From positions 461,368 to 525,367 of the forward strand of contig RHPI01002533.1 in the NCBI GenBank assembly GCA_009103225.1: DNA of 64,000 nt, in the 5' to 3' direction. This DNA is from Chlorokybus atmophyticus. Lineage: Eukaryota; Streptophyta; Chlorokybophyceae; Chlorokybales; Chlorokybaceae. The position numbers and the translations under genes are program-made. Every line of letters begins with the position of its first letter. The stretch's first letter is position 1. Shown here in pieces: positions 1 to 13,151 of this stretch. Under the pieces are notes generated by a model, which saw only the letters and a program-made list of their open reading frames with translations, had not been told where the DNA came from and did not search any database.

Positions 1-568
1 GGCTATGTTGTGCACATGGTAATCATCCTGTTAGGTGCTTCACCACTCCATAAAATCTCAACAATAGTTACATTGTGTTGCCCTTCAGATGCTTTCATTA
101 AGGCTTAAGCTTGTTGTATGAAAGTAGTCCAATAACTCACAGCCTTGCAAAACGAATTTGTTCATAGCCTCGTGGCCAATTTTCCATATTCAAAATTTTA
201 CATGTACTTAAAAAGACTACATCAGCTAGCCTGACAAGGCATATTCATTGGAGTGTTGCGGAAAGCGATTATCAAAGTGTTATATGATTCACCTCCAAAT
301 TGAACCTTCACGCAATTACGAAATGAGCCGGCTCATTTCATAATTGGCGATTGAAATGAGCGCCAATCCCAAAAAGGTTTTGTGTTAAAGCGACATCACA
401 CAATTTGAGACGTCAATTGCACATGGGGCAGGTTTGTACATGTTGTTCTTTTCAATGAAAGATGATTCCATAAGCTTGAAATGATCAAGCTGATGCAGTC
501 GGTAGCGAGCAACGGATGGCATGATGCATTCATGTACGTCTGTATGAATTTTACTGATTGGAATACAT

Positions 569-572
<4 letters not shown>

Positions 573-618
<46 letters not shown>
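573..618. repeat. (TC)23 microsatellite
   Basis: Uninterrupted TC dinucleotide tract, 46 bp. It is the reverse complement type of the GA tract that flanks the assembly gap at 53.2-53.9 kb. The low-complexity RERERE and SLSLSL reading frames crossing it are artefacts of the repeat. The surrounding 1-1500 stretch shows no exon chain that I could support: several short open frames exist on both strands but none resembles a known protein. Confidence 0.97.
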
Positions 619-620
<2 letters not shown>

Positions 621-1499
621 GTCGATGTTGAAGTTGGAAACACCCTTGGCATTCTTTTCACCTCGCGATGCAGCTTTTTGGTGAGTTACGAAGAGCTTTT
701 AACTTACTCTTAAAGAGCTTGAAGGCACTAAAGCTAGGTTTGCAATTGCAATCTGTGCCGGCACCTGCAGCAGTTGCCAGCATTGCCTCTTGGGGTCCAA
801 TGGTTTGCAGTTGGCTTGCATCATTGTTTGTGGTTTACAAAGCTCGCATGGCACCGGTGCGCATTGGCATCAGCAACAGATGAAGTACGGTGATTGTTCT
901 CTAATCTGCTGGTAATCGCCAGCAACAAGTTCACCAGCAACTCGCCCTTAGGGTAGCTTTTGTCAACTGTCGATTCAACAGTGTCGAACGTTTGACAAAG
1001 TGCGACAAGTTGTTGGGAAGCACTCCAATTACAATTGCAGTTGCACACTCTTGCGTGGTCAACTTGAAGTCTGCCTTGTTGGTGTGCTATGACAGTGCAC
1101 ACAGCTGTTTGCACAAGAGTACTGCCGGTCTGTGGAGTAAACGAACGCTCACGTGTTGACACAGCATGCAGCCACAGGTATTGCTCCTACAAAAGCAGCA
1201 GCAATCCTCCTTGGCTTGCGCAACGTCAACAGTGAAATAGAAACAGCTGAGCGTTTTAACGTGCATGAGGCTCTGGGGCCCAGCCAAGGGGCTCCAGGGA
1301 AGCTTCCAAACGCCCCGTGCCCCCAACCTCCCTTCAGCAGCACCAACACCTCAACACAGTGACGCGCATGCGCCGCCAGGCCTACCACACTGGCGCTCCA
1401 CCACGTCACTGCACCTCCAACTTCGCCACCTCCTCCTTGAGCTTGTATGCCACCGCCGCGCCCGCCTGAGCTGGCAGTTGCCTGCCGCAATCAAGCCGT

Positions 1500-3230
1500 C
1501 GAGGTGTTGTTTGAGGGGCAGGCTTGCTGCCTTGTGACATGCGCTTATTATGCTGCCAGGCACTTTACTGCCAGACACTTGCTGAAGCTCAACTTGAGGA
1601 GCTTTCAGCACTGTCGTACAGGCACTGCTTGGCGGAGAATGACGCCTGTGTTGATGGATGCACTGTGGTAAGCTTGACATCAACCACCATGCAACGTCCG
1701 CTGCGTAGCTCTTCACTCACTCACTCACTCAGGCTCAGCTGTGTTGTGCCTGGTGGCCTCGGAGCTGGCCGGCCGGTTGTAAGGCAAAAGAAGCTTGACC
1801 TCCCCCGCAGTCGCTGCGTGGAATGCTTGTGTACTCCCTTGTCCCTTTCTTCTTTGACGAGCATGGTGAGTGTGCTACTTGTGAGCGGAGCTGCTGAAGC
1901 CCGTGTGTACGTGGAGTGAGAGCCTGCAGGCATACATGAGCTCGACGTTCGCATGCACGCGCAAGATTGTAACGCTTATTGCTCAGTCTATGCACAAGCT
2001 AGTAACAGGCATGGGAAGGCAGTTTGCATAAGTGCAGCCCCACGTGTGTGATCTTTTCATGCTTGCTAGTGTACTGAAGACCAACTTGAAGCCTTGAGGT
2101 GTGTCGTGCAACGTGGGTGTTGTTGGTGACAGGAAAGGCAGGAGCGGCCACAGCAAGGCACTGAAGCAACGGACTCGTCCAAGTCTCGGCAGGCAGCGCA
2201 GGTGCGAAGTTGATGTGAGCCAAACTTACTAGAAACCTCTCAAGACAAGCTGCATGTGCTTTGCACCGCACAGTACTTGTTAGTAACACATAAACACAGG
2301 CGCAGTTGCATGCTCGCAATCACTTCTATGGTGTGTACCCTTTTGCTGTGAAGCATGTAACACTGGTCGGTCTAAGAGCATACTATCTAATAGTAGAACG
2401 CCAGGGTGATTGACCCGAGGCCCCAACTTGGGATTGTAGGGAGGACAACAGGGAGAAGGCACCCAGCAGGTCCCAAAAGTGTTGATTGAGGCAGAGGTGT
2501 TGCCACTTCCAACAGCGGCGACAACATCCCCGACAGCGGCTCCGGCCGGGCCAGAAGAAGAGGTGCAGCAGGAGGCCAAGTCCATGATGAAGTCCCTCAA
2601 GGAGCAGCTGGGGCTGAAGAAGAAAGACAAGGACGATGACAAGCGGCAGAAGGAGTGGCAGCAAAAGCTGGTACACATCACATGCATGCCTGCTGCAAGC
2701 ACTTGGGCACTGTCACCAGCATGAACAATGCCAAGCTGCCATGCAAGTGCAGCTGATGCCTTGTCAACAATGCATGCGTGTTGTAGTGCATATTGTATGG
2801 GCAGTGAGACTATCTCCATGCATGGTTGCAGGTCAAGATGGAGAGCATGCCGCCTGAGAAGCTGGAGAAGAAGGTGCGGAAGTACCAGAAGAAGGTGGAA
2901 AAGATGCGCATGAAGCTGGCGCGGCGCGAGCGGCAGCTGCACGACGTGACCAGGCTGCTCGCTGACGCACAGACGGCGAAGCAGATGCGAGGCGAAGAGC
3001 ACAGCAGCAAGGCGACAACAACAACAACAACAACATCACCTGCATCCGCATGGCATGAGGAGCAACAGTACAGAACTACAAAAGCAGCAGAACAAGGAAC
3101 CCGTCATGAAGGCTATGCCACTGGTGTGAAGACTGAGCAGCCTGCGCGCACTGAGTTTAGAGCTGGTTCAGACTTCCCGACCGTTGTCACGGTCGAACCA
3201 GCTCGAGTTCAGGCGGGCCGCCGTGAGTAG
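1500..3230 (+). CDS. Uncharacterised coiled-coil protein (partial exon chain)
   Basis: I do not recognise this gene. The best supported part is its 3' half: an exon near 2479-2670 encoding an acidic, then lysine-rich segment (motif QLGLKKKDKDDDK), a probable intron opening with GTACAC and ending at TTGCAG around 2831, and a terminal exon to 3230 with a charged amphipathic helix (MPPEKLEKKVRKYQKKVEKM) followed by a poly-Thr run coded by ACA/AAC repeats. Upstream, a short exon around 1815-1878 (SLRGMLVYSLVPFFFDEHG) sits between a CAG acceptor and a GTGAGT donor, and another plausible exon lies at 1576-1668. I could not make all phases agree, so the 5' end and exon number are uncertain. It converges on the glycosyltransferase-FkbM gene that follows on the other strand. 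Confidence 0.4.
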
Positions 3231-4257
3231 CTGATCTCTCGTTCATATGAAGCAATCCTCAAAGCCTGTGAAGTTCTACAGTAATGCCATGGCACCAGTG
3301 GATAGTAGCGCCTTGCACGTCCTGCAACTGTACAGTAAGCACAGGGAATCATGTTTTGTGTGACAGATTGAGAACGCTTGCTTCCAGCCAACTGACCACT
3401 AGCCACAATACCCGTTGCATCATTTGTACAATTCGTGCATTGCGTGCCTTTGGAGTGTATCTTGTCTGTTGTTGCGCCAGTGATTGTGGACATCATCCCT
3501 TGCACGAGTTTGATTAGTTTGCTTAGTTTTGCATCACCGCACGTTGTAGTTCCATGCGCATGTTGTGTTCAACATTTGTCGCAGGCATTGCTTGGTCCGT
3601 GTACTGCGTCTCACCTTGTAACAGTGCAACTATGCGCAATGCAGTTATGGTTAGATAATACAACCAATGTATATTGAGTTCAGAAACTACGACAGCGCAA
3701 GATCGCAAGGCGCATGGCTGCTATATGCGAAGGGAGCGGATGTCTGTCCTATGTGTAGCTGGGGCTGAACGCAGTGAAGTGAAGCACCACACCTTATCTT
3801 GAAACACACACGCGCTGCATTTTCCATGCGTAGGTTACATAAAACCATAATGAAACACTCTATGCCAAGCCCAAAAACACATGCGCGCCCGGCAGAAGGT
3901 GCAGGCGTCAGCCTTGCTGAAGCGCTACAGCGATGGTGCCACCATCGTGATGCAGTGTTGCGCCAGGTTGGAGTCCGCCGCTGTTGGCCTAGCCAGCATA
4001 ACAGCATAAGAGTTGCTGGCAGATGCGGCGTGGATTGGTTTGTTGCTTTTATGCAATGCACATAGAATCGTAAAGTAGTGCACATGATGCCGTGCTATGC
4101 AATGCGTGGATTATGTGCCATGAGCATGCTCAGGCATTACATGTAATGTGTGTGATGTGCATGCCACATGTGGATAGGCCGTGACACTAGGACCAAGTAC
4201 TACACATTGTTGTGATGATGTCCAGCAGGCCTTGCGCTTTGTACACAGTTCATGCTA
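3231..4257. other. Intergenic, convergent gene ends
   Basis: About 1 kb between the stop of the coiled-coil gene (+) and the stop of the glycosyltransferase-FkbM gene (-). No exon with family resemblance and no repeat structure beyond scattered TGCA words was seen. Confidence 0.6.
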
Positions 4258-7200
4258 TCAACAGTTCTCCAGTTGAAATCCATTGACCATGTGCATGTTG
4301 AGTGGAAGGTAGTCAACCTGATCAGTAGCTACACGCATCCCATTCGCTGTCAACAGCTGCTGCACCTGATGGAGCCTGTCACCTACATCATGCACCTCCA
4401 CAACAACCTGCTGAACCAAGCGCCAGTGCGCTTCTTCAAGGCCTTTGAGCACATCAAACTCCATGCCTTCAACATCAACCTTCAGCAGCGATATGAGCCG
4501 AATATCATTATCCCTTATGAATGAAGACAGAGTGCGCATTTGGCAGTTGTATCGCTGGGAGCCCTGGAAAAACTTGGGTTTCATGACACCTTTCTGCTGC
4601 GCTTCCTTTTCACGTGGAATTGCTGTCGCATTACCCGGCATGTTGGGATAGTATGTGAACTCCAACGTGTCCTCACCACCACTCAAGCTGTGCTCACTGC
4701 TCTCAGCACCGCACCACAGCCCCGCATTGACGGGATGCACATTGACGACATTGTGCAGTTTAAGGTTGCGCTGAAGCACGGTGAAAGTTGGCTGCAGCGG
4801 CTCAAAGGCGTATATTGTCGGAGGGGTCGGATGACAAGCATGGTTGACAAACAGCGTGAATAACCCAATGTTTGCGCCAACATCCAGTACTACTCCGGGT
4901 GAATTGCCAAGCTGCAGGAAGCACGTCACTCAGTGGAAGTACTGTATACATGTTGCTTGCAGACTGTGTGAGACACATCAATAATAGCCATTGGATTGTC
5001 TTTCACCTTTATTCCGTTGCAAGTGTAGACATGCTGTACAAAGATCTCCCTGTAGCAGTGTAGTGTTTCTTCATGACTGATGCTGTAAACTCTCATCCTG
5101 TTGGGCAGCACAACAACCTCAACACTGGGCGCCACCACAGCACTCGACAAGCCTGAACTCTTCTCAACTGTCACGCAAGCTCTGCTTTCTTCCAGAATCG
5201 ACAGAACGGCTTCAGCAATTCCACCAGTGCTGGCAAATTCTTGCTCTACTCTCTTTGCAGCCGCTTGCACTTCATCAGAAAGAGCAAATCTCACAGCTTT
5301 AACAGATGCAGCAACTGCGTCCTGCATCTGTCCAGCTTCTGGCATCAGATGCCACTGCTTGAGGGGCTCGGGCGCCAACCCCAGCCATGCCATCTTCTCC
5401 GCCCACATGAACTGATCCCAAATGAATGGACAGATGACCTGCAAGTGCATCCAGTTGTGCTTATCACTGTGCATGCGTTGTGATAAATGGCAACAACATC
5501 AGGTCACTTGTGTACCTGTGGTTTGCCGGCTGCGAGAGACGTAGCCGTCGTGCCACATCCGCCATGATGGACAATGGCGCAGCACTGTGGCAGAAGCCAG
5601 TCGTGAGGCACAGCACCGTTGTGTACATATGACTTGGTCGGTGCGCTGATGTCGGCAACAACATCCTTGCGCGTGTCGGTGAGGAATATCACTGGAAGCT
5701 GCAGTTGTACAGAGGCAGCTGTCACTGTGGACATTGCCTCGGGGAGCTTTACCAAGCCCATGCTGCTGATCCAAGACATTAGATTGCAGCTGTCTGAAGT
5801 TTGCAGGCACTTATGACCATGATGCTGAAGTCACCTCATGACTGAGCCGAAGGTGACCAGCAGTGGCGGTGACGACTGCTCTTGCAAAAAGGCTCTCAGT
5901 CCCAGCATGGATATGCCATCGTCAGGAGCATTAGCTTGCAGCCATCTGTCATCTGGCAACCAGTGTCCGCATACACGCATGCTGGAAGGCCAGTAGCCTG
6001 CACCAGAGATAATGTTGTTGCTCCAGGTGCACGGATAACCTTCAACAAACTGGGGACACGGCCTTCTGTGCAATACCTGGTTGAGCAAGCATGACTGAAC
6101 TCAGTCCAAACCTAACACGCACAGACGCAGTTCAACGATCGTATCAGTATATGTCCATGTGCATGTACTCGCTTTGCGCCTGAGGCTGGCCCAAGCATGC
6201 TTGAGTGTGTCCAGTGGTGGTACTCACAATGCTTTGGTTGGCGACGGGAGGGGCTTCTCACTGCGGACATCCTGCGCAGATAGTGGCTCTTATGTAGCTC
6301 TGGCCACAGCTATAAGGAGCTTAGGCTGACAAGACTCTGCACAAGGCTTTAGTACCAAGAAAGGGCAGCCACTCAGACCCAAGTGATCTCTGCGCCATTC
6401 GCCCCACCGTTCTGTGAACAGCGGCCACATCCAGTGCTCAACTTCGGACCAGCTGACCTCCTGCTCAAGACAGACACGTACAACCGCTTGTCTTACTACG
6501 CCAGATAACCAACAACACGCATGCAAGTGACAAATGAACCACCTTGCCGCTTTGTGCATGCTTCAGTCTGTGGTACAGGTTTGGAAAGGCAGATTTGAAC
6601 TGGCTCGTAAAGGCTGAAGGAATACTGCATTGATGGTTGGTTAACGTGCACGTGAGTGTACATGCAGCTGACTTGTTCCAGTCAAGCAACTGACCTGTAA
6701 GGGGGCAAGCAAGGTGAGGCAATGAGAGTGTGGACGCCAAGGAACTCTCCGATGTGCCATGCTTCCTGCGCACAGCCACAGCTGACATGATGGTTACCTT
6801 TACACGACAATGATGAGGCCTACCAGAGCGAAGAGGTTGCAAACAATCAGCGCTTTGTGGTCTTCCGCGCAATGGGCAAACGCTTGTTTGCAAATGGACA
6901 GTGTCTGCTCATGTTGCTCGTAATCACCTGCCGACAACGAGACTAGATGTAGCATACAGCACATACAGCACATTGCATTATGATAAGCTACAGATATTGT
7001 GTCAGATGACGCTACAATGGCCTCTTTCGTTTCCACACATTACTGCAATTGGTACCAGCACTTGCGTCATCATGCCAAGCGCGTTTGTGTCTGGGCGTCA
7101 GGGTCGTATCACACGGAGGGCTCAGAGTTGCTCTGCTCTTGTTTTCAGTCCATTCGCGCGCTGGCAAGCTACGCACACAGTGCATGCCTACACCCAATCG

Positions 7201-8062
7201 TTGAAGCGGTGTGGATAGCCAAGCCTATATGCAATTGCTGTGCTTCAGTCATTACAGTGCAGCAACAAAAGGCAAATGTAAACGCGTGCACTCAGCCACT
7301 ACTGCGCACCTCATGGGCTTCATGTGTGCAGAAAGAGACGGAGTTTTTTGGCAACCGTTTAGCAAGGTTGGCAGCCAAGACCTGTCCACCATGATGCTCG
7401 TCAGCACTGACAACCAACACCATGATGGCAGTATCTTTGCCTAATGCGCTGCGCATGCTGGTGCAGTGTGAGGTGCTTCAAGCCACCATGCAACAATCAC
7501 ATTGACTTGCAGCGGGACTGTGCGGATACTGCTTCACATGCATGACTTGGACTTGGGACAACACGCGCTCAGTGCAACAAGTTCTTGAAGGAACGCAGTG
7601 GCTGTTGCGCTGAAGTCTTCTCGAGACTTCACAGATTTGGCAAAAAGGGTGCGCATGTGCAATGTGCGTTTGTGTGCGTGCATGTATGTCTGTGTCCTCA
7701 CGTGCCAGAGTGAAGCATACGTGTGCATGCTGCTTAAGGCAAACCGTGGTGTGTCTCATGAAAACCTTAACAACATCAGGATGTATTCCCAAGATACGGC
7801 GTCTTGGGGCAGCAAGCACACGAGAACTCAACAACAAACCACCAAGAAGGGGTGTTAGAGCACAAAGATGAATGCAACAACTGCTGCACGCATTTGCAGC
7901 TGACAAGCTGTGTTGAGAGACGGAGTGGACGAGTACAGCTCTTACCGCAAGAGGCTGAACGTCTCCGCGGGTCCCAAACGCCACGAAGCAGAAGTGGTAG
8001 CAGCAATGGCTTTCGCCAACATCACTACCGATTGGCACGCCTCCCTCATCATCTCCGTCCAT
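4258..8062 (-). CDS. UDP-glycosyltransferase (sterol glucosyltransferase type) fused to FkbM-family methyltransferase
   Basis: Predicted two-domain enzyme. The N-terminal exon (down to a GTAAGA donor near 7950) carries the GTRGDVQP motif that opens UGT80/sterol glucosyltransferases. Recognised later exons: to 6356, to 5835, 5789-5516 and 5438-5007. The 5789-5516 exon contains the family signature [18 protein letters not shown], which contacts the UDP-sugar donor, followed by [12 protein letters not shown]. Exon 5438-5007 then runs into an FkbM-like lead-in ([17 protein letters not shown]) and splices, phase 0 to phase 0, into exon 4911-4258 with [15 protein letters not shown] (SAM motif I), YAFEPLQP (motif II) and [17 protein letters not shown]. 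Phases at 5835/5789, 5516/5438 and 5007/4911 close exactly. The glycosyltransferase would glucosylate a sterol or similar lipid and the FkbM part O-methylate a hydroxyl, possibly on the sugar; substrates are inference. Exons between 6.4 and 7.8 kb are not resolved, and the start could be Met at 8101 instead of 8062. Confidence 0.8.
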
Positions 8063-8101
8063 GTCACTCACACAGCTGCGCCGTCCAGCCCATCGCCTCA
8101 C

Positions 8102-9326
8102 TCACTCACAGTCAGCGACCGTCCGTGCGACCGCTCTTGCCCACACAGCTACCCGCCTGCGTTCACACCAGCAAGCAATCAGCCTCCGCCGCCCTCTGCC
8201 ACCGCCGCCTTGCCACTGGCGACCAGCCGTTGACAAGCTCAGCTTGTCACACATACAGATGAGTCTAGCCCACTGCCAGTGGCCATCAGCTGACTAGCAG
8301 TCAAACACAGAACGGACGCAGAGGCTGCGGCGGCGGTGGGCGAGGATCAGGTGGTGGAATAGGAGGAGAAGAAGGAGCTAGAGGGAGCAGTGGCATTGCC
8401 CCTGTCGCAGGTGCTTCTGGTGCTGGCTTTGGAGGCGAGTATGCCTACCTGGTGCTTGCCTGCTTGTGTGATTGAGAGCCAGTGAACCGCCTGTGGACGA
8501 CTGCCGGTCATCTCTGAGGTGAGCAAGCTTGTTAGAGGTATACTTGTCAAGCAGCATGCTTGTGAAGCACATGCCCAAGCCCTCATGGTCATGCATTGCC
8601 CATGCGACATCATGCATTGCGCTTGGTTAGCAAGCAGCACCACTGCTAGTAGTCGACTGAGTGCGGACACTTTCCTTCACCACTCAACATTGCAGCAATG
8701 CAGACCACCCACAACGTTTGTAGAGCTGACATTCATGGTAACTGTTGCTGGCATCAAGGTTGACGTCAATGATTATTATTTTATTTCTGACCGTAATTTG
8801 GCCAGCATGGTAGTGACAGGCCAGTTGGGTTGTTGTATTAACAGAAGCTGTACGCCAATCCTGTCTGCCTGCACCAGGTCTGAAGCACTGTTCAACAGGA
8901 ATGTGCTCCAGACGTGGTGCAGTGGGTGGGGTTGTTCTGTTGACTATCATAGAAGCTGTACGCCACCCCTTTCTGTCGTGGAAGGGGTACGGGTTTGGGG
9001 TGTTGTTGACTGTCACCGGCATTCGGTACGAGCGTGTGGCAGTCAACAGTAGTGTTTGGTATGCAATGCCAGGCTTGGATACATGCGCAGCGAAGGACAC
9101 TCTGCTACTACGCTTACGGCACTTGTAGGGGCCAGTGGTGTTGCAAACTCCTTCCAATCACCTTCCTTGCCACACACAACAGCACCAGTGATAGCATGTG
9201 TTGGGCGTTGGTAGTTCGCACAACTTTGGAACCCGTTTTGCGTCGCACAGCGAAGGAAGCAACTTCGCGCTGCTTGTTGGTGTTCAACAAGTAGTATGCA
9301 CAGGGCCGTCATCTGCAATCAACCAT
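8102..9326. other. Divergent intergenic region
   Basis: Separates the glycosyltransferase-FkbM gene (-) from the DRM gene (+), so it should hold both promoters. A short direct repeat (AGAAGCTGTACGCCA) occurs at about 8844 and again at about 8952. No further coding exon could be supported. Confidence 0.5.
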
Positions 9327-12300
9327 ATGACAGCATCCTCAAGCACCGGCAGCCACAGCAGCGCTCGCTCAGCATTGCTGCCAGCATTCGCGCGGCGGAA
9401 TACCACACAGCCACCTGCGCCCCACTTGTCTGTTGCTGAAGTGTCCACAGAAGTAGTAGAAGACGCAGAAGTAGAACAGGAAGAAGCAGCGCAAGCAGGA
9501 GATAGCGAAGAAGGTGACGATGAGGTTGAAAGTGAAGACGAAGATGAAGATGAGGAGTTGGTGTTTCCTTGTGAGTTCTGCACACAGCTTCAGAATGCAA
9601 GCGAACTAGATAGCCACCAGCGTGCATGCCGGGTGGACAGGGTTGTTAGCGTATACACAGCTGAGGTTCAACTACCGTGCGAGTTCTGCAATGAGCCTTG
9701 CGCTGCAAGCCTATTGGAGAAACACCAATCTCACTGTCAGCAGCTACAGCATGATGCCACAGCACCAAGTACAGTTGTTCAAGTTGATACGGACGGCAAC
9801 CATGACGTTGGAGGTAACAACTCTTTACTTGTTGCAAATTGCATGAAATGATACACATATGTGGTTGACTGTTTAGCATAGCACCAAACCCCTGCTTTGG
9901 TTGCATTGCCACAGCGCCTTGTGATGGCCATGCCGTGCTGCCTTGCGAGTTTTGCGGCGAGTCGGTACTGGCGCTAGAGATTGTGAAACATCAGAGGATG
10001 TGCCAGGAACAACTGGCAGTTCAGGACGAAGCATTGGCGAACGCACTGCATGAAGACTCTGAAGGCACATCTGAGGACTCAGTCGGCAGCGACATTGAAT
10101 CTGAAGGTCACCGCATGCCTCACAGCACCTATGCATGTCACGTGTGATAATGATTGAACAGCCACAATGCAGTGCCCTGTGTGACTTATGCAACATGTGT
10201 TGGCTGCACGTGCTCTATAAATCAACCAGTGGTGACATGTCTGTTGGCTTAGTGTGTACAGTCTGTCTCTTTACTCATGCAGCATCCTGGGAATCGCGAC
10301 GCGCTTGACAACAGCGTGAGTCGCGATACAGTTGTGCAGCTCATCGGCATTATCTCCAGCTGGTGGAAGGTTTTGTGTTGTGTCACCACTCGTCATGTCA
10401 CTGACACACGCAACCTTAAGTTGACCTGCATTGGTCCTGCTATGTTGGCCTGGCTTGACACGTGCACAAGGCTATAAACAGGCATTGAGACGTGTCTATG
10501 CTGTCATTATGTTCTATTCCTATGCCATAAGAGCACTTGCATCTAACAGTGTTTCACACAGATGCACGTTGCGAAGGTGGTGACCAGGCCGGCTGCTCAT
10601 CAGAGGCTTGGCTTGTGCCTTGCAGTTTTTGCGGTCAACAAATTGAGTTCACCGAGCTGATTGTCACACACGCACCAGCGTGTGAGAAGCAGCAGCTGGA
10701 GTTTGCGCAAAAGTTAGAGAAGGAAGCGAGCGACAAGGAGGAAACCAGCACCGACGAGCATCATCGGCCTCCCAAGATACGGCGTCGACATGCCGCTCTA
10801 GGAGGGATGAAACTTCCCCTGAAGCAGCCGCTTAGAGCCCATAACATCGATTCAAATATAGCATCAACATCTGCTTGTGTCACGCACGTGCGACAGGTAC
10901 TGTCATTGGCAGTGTATGCAGCATGTGATGCGCAGCTTGCTGGCTAGCATCTTGAAGACAAGATGCAATGCGCATACTGCTGTTCATGCTTTGTTGGCGA
11001 TATATTTTGTCTGTGTTTACAGACTTGTTGCTGGGTCAATCACTGCTGAGGGTGCTTATCTATGCTGATGTGCCTTGTTGAAGGTTTGATATGCCTGTAC
11101 CTAGCAGAGATCAGGTGTCCCACTTGTAAGGGAGACATCGCTGGTAAGGGTGCTACCCGCTGCCAGTGAAATACGGCTGCCTTTCTTCCAGGTGTGCTGC
11201 CGGATGCTGTGTTGTGGAGTTGTCTGCTAGCTTTGTCGCTGAGTACTGTTTGTATAGGTGTTTGAGAACGTGCAAAGTGCCAAGAAGGAAGTGTGGGAGA
11301 CCATGACAAGGTTCCTGGGTCAAGAACCGGAGTTCATTGATTCGCAGGAAGACACTGCTTGCATGCGAAAACGCGGCTGGATTCACAACCTGCCAAGAGA
11401 AGGGCGGCCACCGCTGCCAAACGCAAGTGAGGCTGATGAACCGCGTGCATGCGTGTTTGCGCATGCGTGCATTTCATGTGCTTGTGAGTTACGTGTCCTG
11501 CTTGATGTAACTCCTGCGCGTTAGCGTAGGAGATGTGACAATATTTGCAGTGCTGCCAAAGTTGGCGACCAACTGGCCGCAATGGGACAAGCGTATGAAG
11601 TTGAACTGCTTCCTGAGCGATATCGGGGTAAGTGTTATTGGCATCTGAAGCCGGCGAGTGATCAAATAATACCTGCCACTTGATTCAATACGCAATTCTA
11701 TGGCATGCATTCAAATGGGAGGTTGCGTACTTGTATCATACGTTGTCTCTGACATGCTGCTCCGCAGTGTGGCGCTGAAGCCCAAAGGATTGTTGATGAA
11801 TACGAGAGCAATGGCTTCAACTACATCTCCAATGAAAGCATTGCAACCATGCACAAGAAGAATTTGGTGTGGTCCCAGAAGCTCCCACACACGCTGAGGT
11901 ATTTTGCTGCGAGGCAATTGTCTAGCTTCTGCATGCTAGCTCAATGCATCATTGGTGGCTTGCTCTGGCTCTGGCTTGTGCAGAACCATGAAATTCACAG
12001 AGATTGAAAGAGTCCTGGGATTTCCTGTTAATTATACCATCACGATTGCGATAACCAAGCAACGCGCCAGAGCGCTGGGCTCCACATTTGCGGTTAGTGT
12101 GCATTGTGCGCTTTTTGTGCAAAATGCATGAGGGCCAGCCCCTTGCAGCCTTTGCACTTGCGCTGACTTGTCGCACTTGTTGAACTGACCATGATTGCTA
12201 AGTACTCACAGTCATCTGCAGCTTTATTATTGTCTCACGCATCTGTGTGGCATGCAGGTTCCCACACTGGTGAGATTGCTCGCACCTGCAGCACACAAGT

Positions 12301-12822
12301 GGAGGAATGCCGGTTTGTTTCCTGCAGGTATCTGCGTCTTGTCGCTATTCGACGGCATTGGTGCTGCCGCCATTGCCCTTCATGAACTTGGGGTAATTTA
12401 CTGCTGGTCGTCACGTTTTGCCCCATGCGTGTGGGTACTAGCTGCTGTGCTAATGCAAAAAACGTTGTTGCCATCAGGTCAAGCTGAGGGCATACCACAC
12501 TTCTGAGATTGACAAAGACCGAGAGCGGGTAGTGAAGAATTGGTTTACAGCACAGCACATAGAGAAGGCATACATACCGCACGGCGCAATCCACAAAGGC
12601 ATCCTTGCAACAGAGGCCGGAGTAGCTCGCCTTCTGCAGGAGCATGGCCCATTTGACTTGGTCATTGGCGGGAGTCCCTGCAATGACTTGAGCAGCGCCA
12701 ACCGTAAGCGCGAGGGCCTTTCTGGAGAGCAGTCCCAGTTGTTCCATGACTACGTGCGTGTCGTCAACTTGTTGCGCATGCTGTACACTGCGAACGGCTT
12801 GTGCAGTCCTGCTTGCGAGTGA
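9327..12822 (+). CDS. DRM-type DNA (cytosine-5) methyltransferase with four N-terminal C2HC zinc knuckles
   Basis: De novo cytosine methyltransferase of the domains-rearranged class. Exons 9327-9813, 9915-10106, 10562-10896, 11258-11426, 11551-11627, 11768-11898, 11984-12092, 12258-12392 and 12478-12822 keep one reading frame throughout (659 residues; an optional 36-nt exon at 11108-11143 also keeps frame). Catalytic motifs appear in the rearranged order: FENV (VI), RKRGWIHNLP (IX), ARALGSTFAVPTLVRLL (X), LSLFDGIGAAAIAL (I, SAM), then GGSPCNDLSSANR (IV, the PC holds the nucleophilic Cys). The N-terminus lacks a visible UBA domain; instead, after an acidic stretch, there are four knuckles of form C-x2-C-x11/12-H-x3-C (starting CEFCTQL, CEFCNEP, CEFCGES, CSFCGQQ), then a basic patch PPKIRRRH that could be a nuclear localisation signal. 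Known DRMs carry UBA domains and act in RNA-directed DNA methylation; a role for the knuckles in DNA, RNA or protein binding is inference. Confidence 0.88.
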
Positions 12823-13151
12823 ACCATTGCTTATGGCACCTGCGTCATACAGCACTTGCAGATGTCACTGTGGTGAACAATCACAGCTTTGGTTCATTGC
12901 AATCACGCCCTAGTGCTGAGCTGAGTACAGCTGATTATAGCAGTAACAGGCAGCAGCCACTTGGCTCACCAACTGAGTCAGCATGTTCATAACTATGCAT
13001 CAATTTCACTCCACACAGTAATGATCGTTGCTTGCAAGTCAGGCGGTAACATGCGCTCTTACCAACCTTGGCACGGCCAACATGACAACAAAGCAACACA
13101 GCGTGCAAAACGCGCCAGAAAGCAGTTTACCATTGTTGCTTACTGAATCAC
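12823..13151. other. Short convergent intergenic stretch
   Basis: About 330 bp between the DRM stop (+) and the stop of the BPL_N membrane protein (-). Nothing recognisable was seen in it. Confidence 0.6.

Noticed and set aside
1351-1500. Minus-strand C-terminal-looking exon (AYKLKEEVAKLEVQ then stop)
   Set aside because: Attractive helix with a CAG acceptor just upstream, but no further exons on that strand; it overlaps the region of the plus-strand gene candidate.
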